Shown: positions 5,501 to 6,247 of the stretch, piece by piece
Position numbering within the stretch: the first letter of the stretch is position 1
Layout of the letters: the number at the start of each line of letters is the position of its first letter
From: Porphyrobacter sp. UBA7686
GTDB lineage: Bacteria > Pseudomonadota > Alphaproteobacteria > Sphingomonadales > Sphingomonadaceae
DNA length: 6,247 nt
Assembly (NCBI GenBank): GCA_002482865.1
Contig: DLGU01000214.1
Coordinates: 6,760-13,006, forward strand
Reading direction: 5' to 3'
The notes under the pieces: generated by a model
Told to the model about the DNA's origin: nothing
Database searches by the model: none
Seen by the model: only the letters and a program-made list of their open reading frames with translations
Program-made: the position numbers and the translations under genes

Positions 5501-6247
5501 CAGCGTGGAACGCTCCACCACCGAGCGCGAATTGTTCGGCTCGCCCAAGCAGGAGCGGCTCGACCAGATGCGCGGCAAGACGGTGTGGATCATCGGCGAA
5601 CACCTCGTCGATTACCTTGCGGAGACCGCGCGTGCCTTCATTGAGGATTGCCATGTCGCCAACGTGGTGCTGATCACCCGCAGCGCCGAAGGCTTCGAGG
5701 CGATCAAGGCGCAGCTTGATCCCGACACCGCCACCTCGCTCACCTCGCTGGTCAAAACCACCGACATAGAAGCCGCGATGGACGAGGCGCTGACCGAGTG
5801 GGGCAAGCCGACAACCATCCTCTCGACGCCGTTTGCCGCGCTGCCGGGCAAGCTGTTCGGGCAGGACGATCCGCTCACTCCGGAGGAGTTCCGCACTGTG
5901 GTGGCTGACAACCTCACCCACCACTTCCGGGTCTCGCGCCGGGCGTCGCTCTATGACGATTGCCAGTTGGTGCTGACCTCGCCGGATGTGCCGATGGGCG
6001 ACAAGTCCCCGGCCTTTGCGCTGGCGAACTTCATCAAGACCACGCTCCACGCTTTCACCGCGACGCTGGCGGTCGAGAACGAGCGGTTGGTGCATGATGT
6101 GCCGGTCAACCAGATCAACCTCACCCGCCGCGTCCAATCCGAAGAACCGCGCGATCTCGACGAGCATCTCGAGGAGGTGCGGCGCTTTGCCCGCGCGGTG
6201 CTGCTGGTCGGCGCGCCGCTGCCGGATGCGGAAGACTCGCGCTACCG
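2595..6247 (+). CDS. mcr: Bifunctional malonyl-CoA reductase (SDR type, 3-hydroxypropionate forming); last few codons outside window
   Basis: 1,217 complete codons plus two bases are present. The Chloroflexus enzyme has 1,219 residues and, by recalled comparison, about a dozen C-terminal residues are missing here. The enzyme reduces malonyl-CoA to malonate semialdehyde and then to 3-hydroxypropionate with two NADPH, in the cytosol. Four Rossmann-like modules are visible. Module 1 (about 18-305) has TGAAGNLG (28-35), NNAG (109-112), Ser176, YVVPK (Tyr190/Lys194) and PGP (220-222); it corresponds to the half known to reduce the semialdehyde. Module 2 (about 322-556) is SDR-like but has no TGxxxGxG, NNAG or YxxxK. 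Module 3 (about 577-970) has TGGSAGIG (584-591), NNAG (671-674), Ser724/725, YAVSK (Tyr743/Lys747) and APGPVDGDR (771-779), then a long insertion (about 783-943) before the usual SDR C-terminal strand; it corresponds to the malonyl-CoA-reducing half. Module 4 (about 993-1217) is degenerate, with Phe1141/Asn1145 where Tyr/Lys would be expected. Residues 1-17 are an Ala/Thr-rich extension. It follows pcs by 104 bases. It is not the unrelated archaeal malonyl-CoA reductase. Confidence 0.95.
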   Translation, partial: MATSKPNTKAAPAETTTGRLAGKIAVVTGAAGNLGGHIVTHYLAEGATVVMTGRTPDRTKAAADALIKATGADPARIATVALDGGDIASVRAAIAEVVAKFGRIDILVNNAGSAGPKQPIENLPLSEEELAALQKQGSTDSETVGDALRNIFGVAWNVARTAAPHIPEGGSIINVSTIFSRTPYYARAAYVVPKAAMNAWSRELSLELGPKGIRVNLVYPGPIESERIRNVFAAMDAARGDDAGTTATQFFDMMSLERATDGNAKAKTFPTPTDIATTCVFLGSDESAAYNGHDFEVTHGMSVRKEQRSTYLARPTMRSMDGTGLAVLIAAGDNFEEALEIAQVQLACGAEVVLGLPRAADVAIAEKRCAALGLSDKLAIIRFSRKDPAGMEEALEDYTKGGTPVSGALFLPALSAGELSGAITEADDNVVEALMDAELAGNMALARTLSRYWKRHDNLLQPPRFVFVSHASDGKGDIYGHILRAATEQLIRIWRDESEIDTAHGRRRQAEWGNQIVRFTNTEAENIRFTAGHAARILLKESKLGEITLYVPANIGEATGARKAMPGFSENITGLHLGKVALITGGSAGIGGQVARLLALAGGKVMMVARRESELAVARARIVSELEDIGFAGVERRVQTLANVDVSNFESLKGAVDATLKAFGRIDYLINNAGVAGAEDMVVDMGVDAWNYTLDANLVSNYFLMHHVAPLMKAQGSGYILNVSSYFGGEKYLAVAYPNRADYAVSKAGQRAMVESMARYLGPEVQFNAIAPGPVDGDRLSGTGGKPGLFERRGKLILENKRLNAVHAAAIKAIRRGVRVEAVLARLARNDTTKMSHDTNNPRELRELALACAREGDGACTWDQYLLTPTIAAALIGRLRQAGLFLDAPEWSERPASEDGDWLMRVPPEDTPFLPADKIAVEAKKVGTGVLSKLYLGKMPTEHDVAQATVFFLADRAVSGETFMPSGGLSVERSTTERELFGSPKQERLDQMRGKTVWIIGEHLVDYLAETARAFIEDCHVANVVLITRSAEGFEAIKAQLDPDTATSLTSLVKTTDIEAAMDEALTEWGKPTTILSTPFAALPGKLFGQDDPLTPEEFRTVVADNLTHHFRVSRRASLYDDCQLVLTSPDVPMGDKSPAFALANFIKTTLHAFTATLAVENERLVHDVPVNQINLTRRVQSEEPRDLDEHLEEVRRFARAVLLVGAPLPDAEDSRY
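4277..4289 (+). promoter_or_regulatory. Possible internal translation start at the Mcr half-domain junction
   Basis: GAGGAAGG (4277-4284) precedes an ATG at 4287-4289 that is in frame with mcr and encodes Met565. The GAGGA core sits 5 bases from the ATG. Met565 lies in the linker (about 557-576) between the semialdehyde-reducing and malonyl-CoA-reducing halves, about 14 residues before the third Rossmann module. Initiation here would give an intact C-terminal half of roughly 665 residues. Purine-rich stretches are common in this codon usage, so chance is possible. Confidence 0.25.

Noticed and set aside
4935..6167. Open frame of 410 codons on the minus strand, opposite the 3' half of mcr
   Set aside because: It lies antisense to clearly conserved Mcr codons. 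Its product is rich in Arg, Gly, His and Ala with no recognisable motif, which is typical of antisense frames opposite GC-rich codons.

Overview
The window is GC-rich (roughly mid-60s percent by eye) and is filled by two long genes on the + strand, both cut by a window edge. The first (1-2490) is the C-terminal part of propionyl-CoA synthase. The second (2595-6247) is an almost complete bifunctional, SDR-type malonyl-CoA reductase. The only non-coding stretch is the 104-base gap at 2491-2594. I see no tRNA, rRNA, CRISPR, insertion sequence or attachment site.

Together the two enzymes form the reductive arm of the 3-hydroxypropionate pathway: malonyl-CoA -> malonate semialdehyde -> 3-hydroxypropionate -> 3-hydroxypropionyl-CoA -> acrylyl-CoA -> propionyl-CoA. 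The pathway was defined in Chloroflexus. From memory, closely similar proteins occur side by side in marine alphaproteobacteria of the Erythrobacter/Porphyrobacter group, many of them aerobic anoxygenic phototrophs, and in some gammaproteobacteria such as Congregibacter. The composition, the near-match I recall to the Erythrobacter-type proteins and a possible EcfG-type promoter all favour an Erythrobacteraceae-like alphaproteobacterium. That assignment is an inference.

Layout: 1-2490 carries the end of the enoyl-CoA hydratase domain, a linker and the whole acrylyl-CoA reductase domain of Pcs. The segment 2467-2594 (end of pcs plus gap) is rich in possible signals. These are a GGAAC-N17-CGTT match to the alphaproteobacterial general-stress promoter, a CTCTCCTC tract that is a perfect reverse complement of the mcr ribosome binding site, a 6-bp hairpin followed by an AT/T-rich run, a TATAAT hexamer and a strong Shine-Dalgarno. 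The segment 2595-6247 encodes Mcr with four Rossmann/SDR-like modules. Modules 1 and 3 keep the catalytic motifs; modules 2 and 4 have lost them.

The enzymes themselves are known. The least explained observations are regulatory: a leader able to hide the mcr ribosome binding site, and an in-frame ATG with a Shine-Dalgarno-like sequence at the junction between the two functional halves of Mcr, which could let the malonyl-CoA-reducing half be made alone. Both need experiment or comparison; neither is proven by the sequence.
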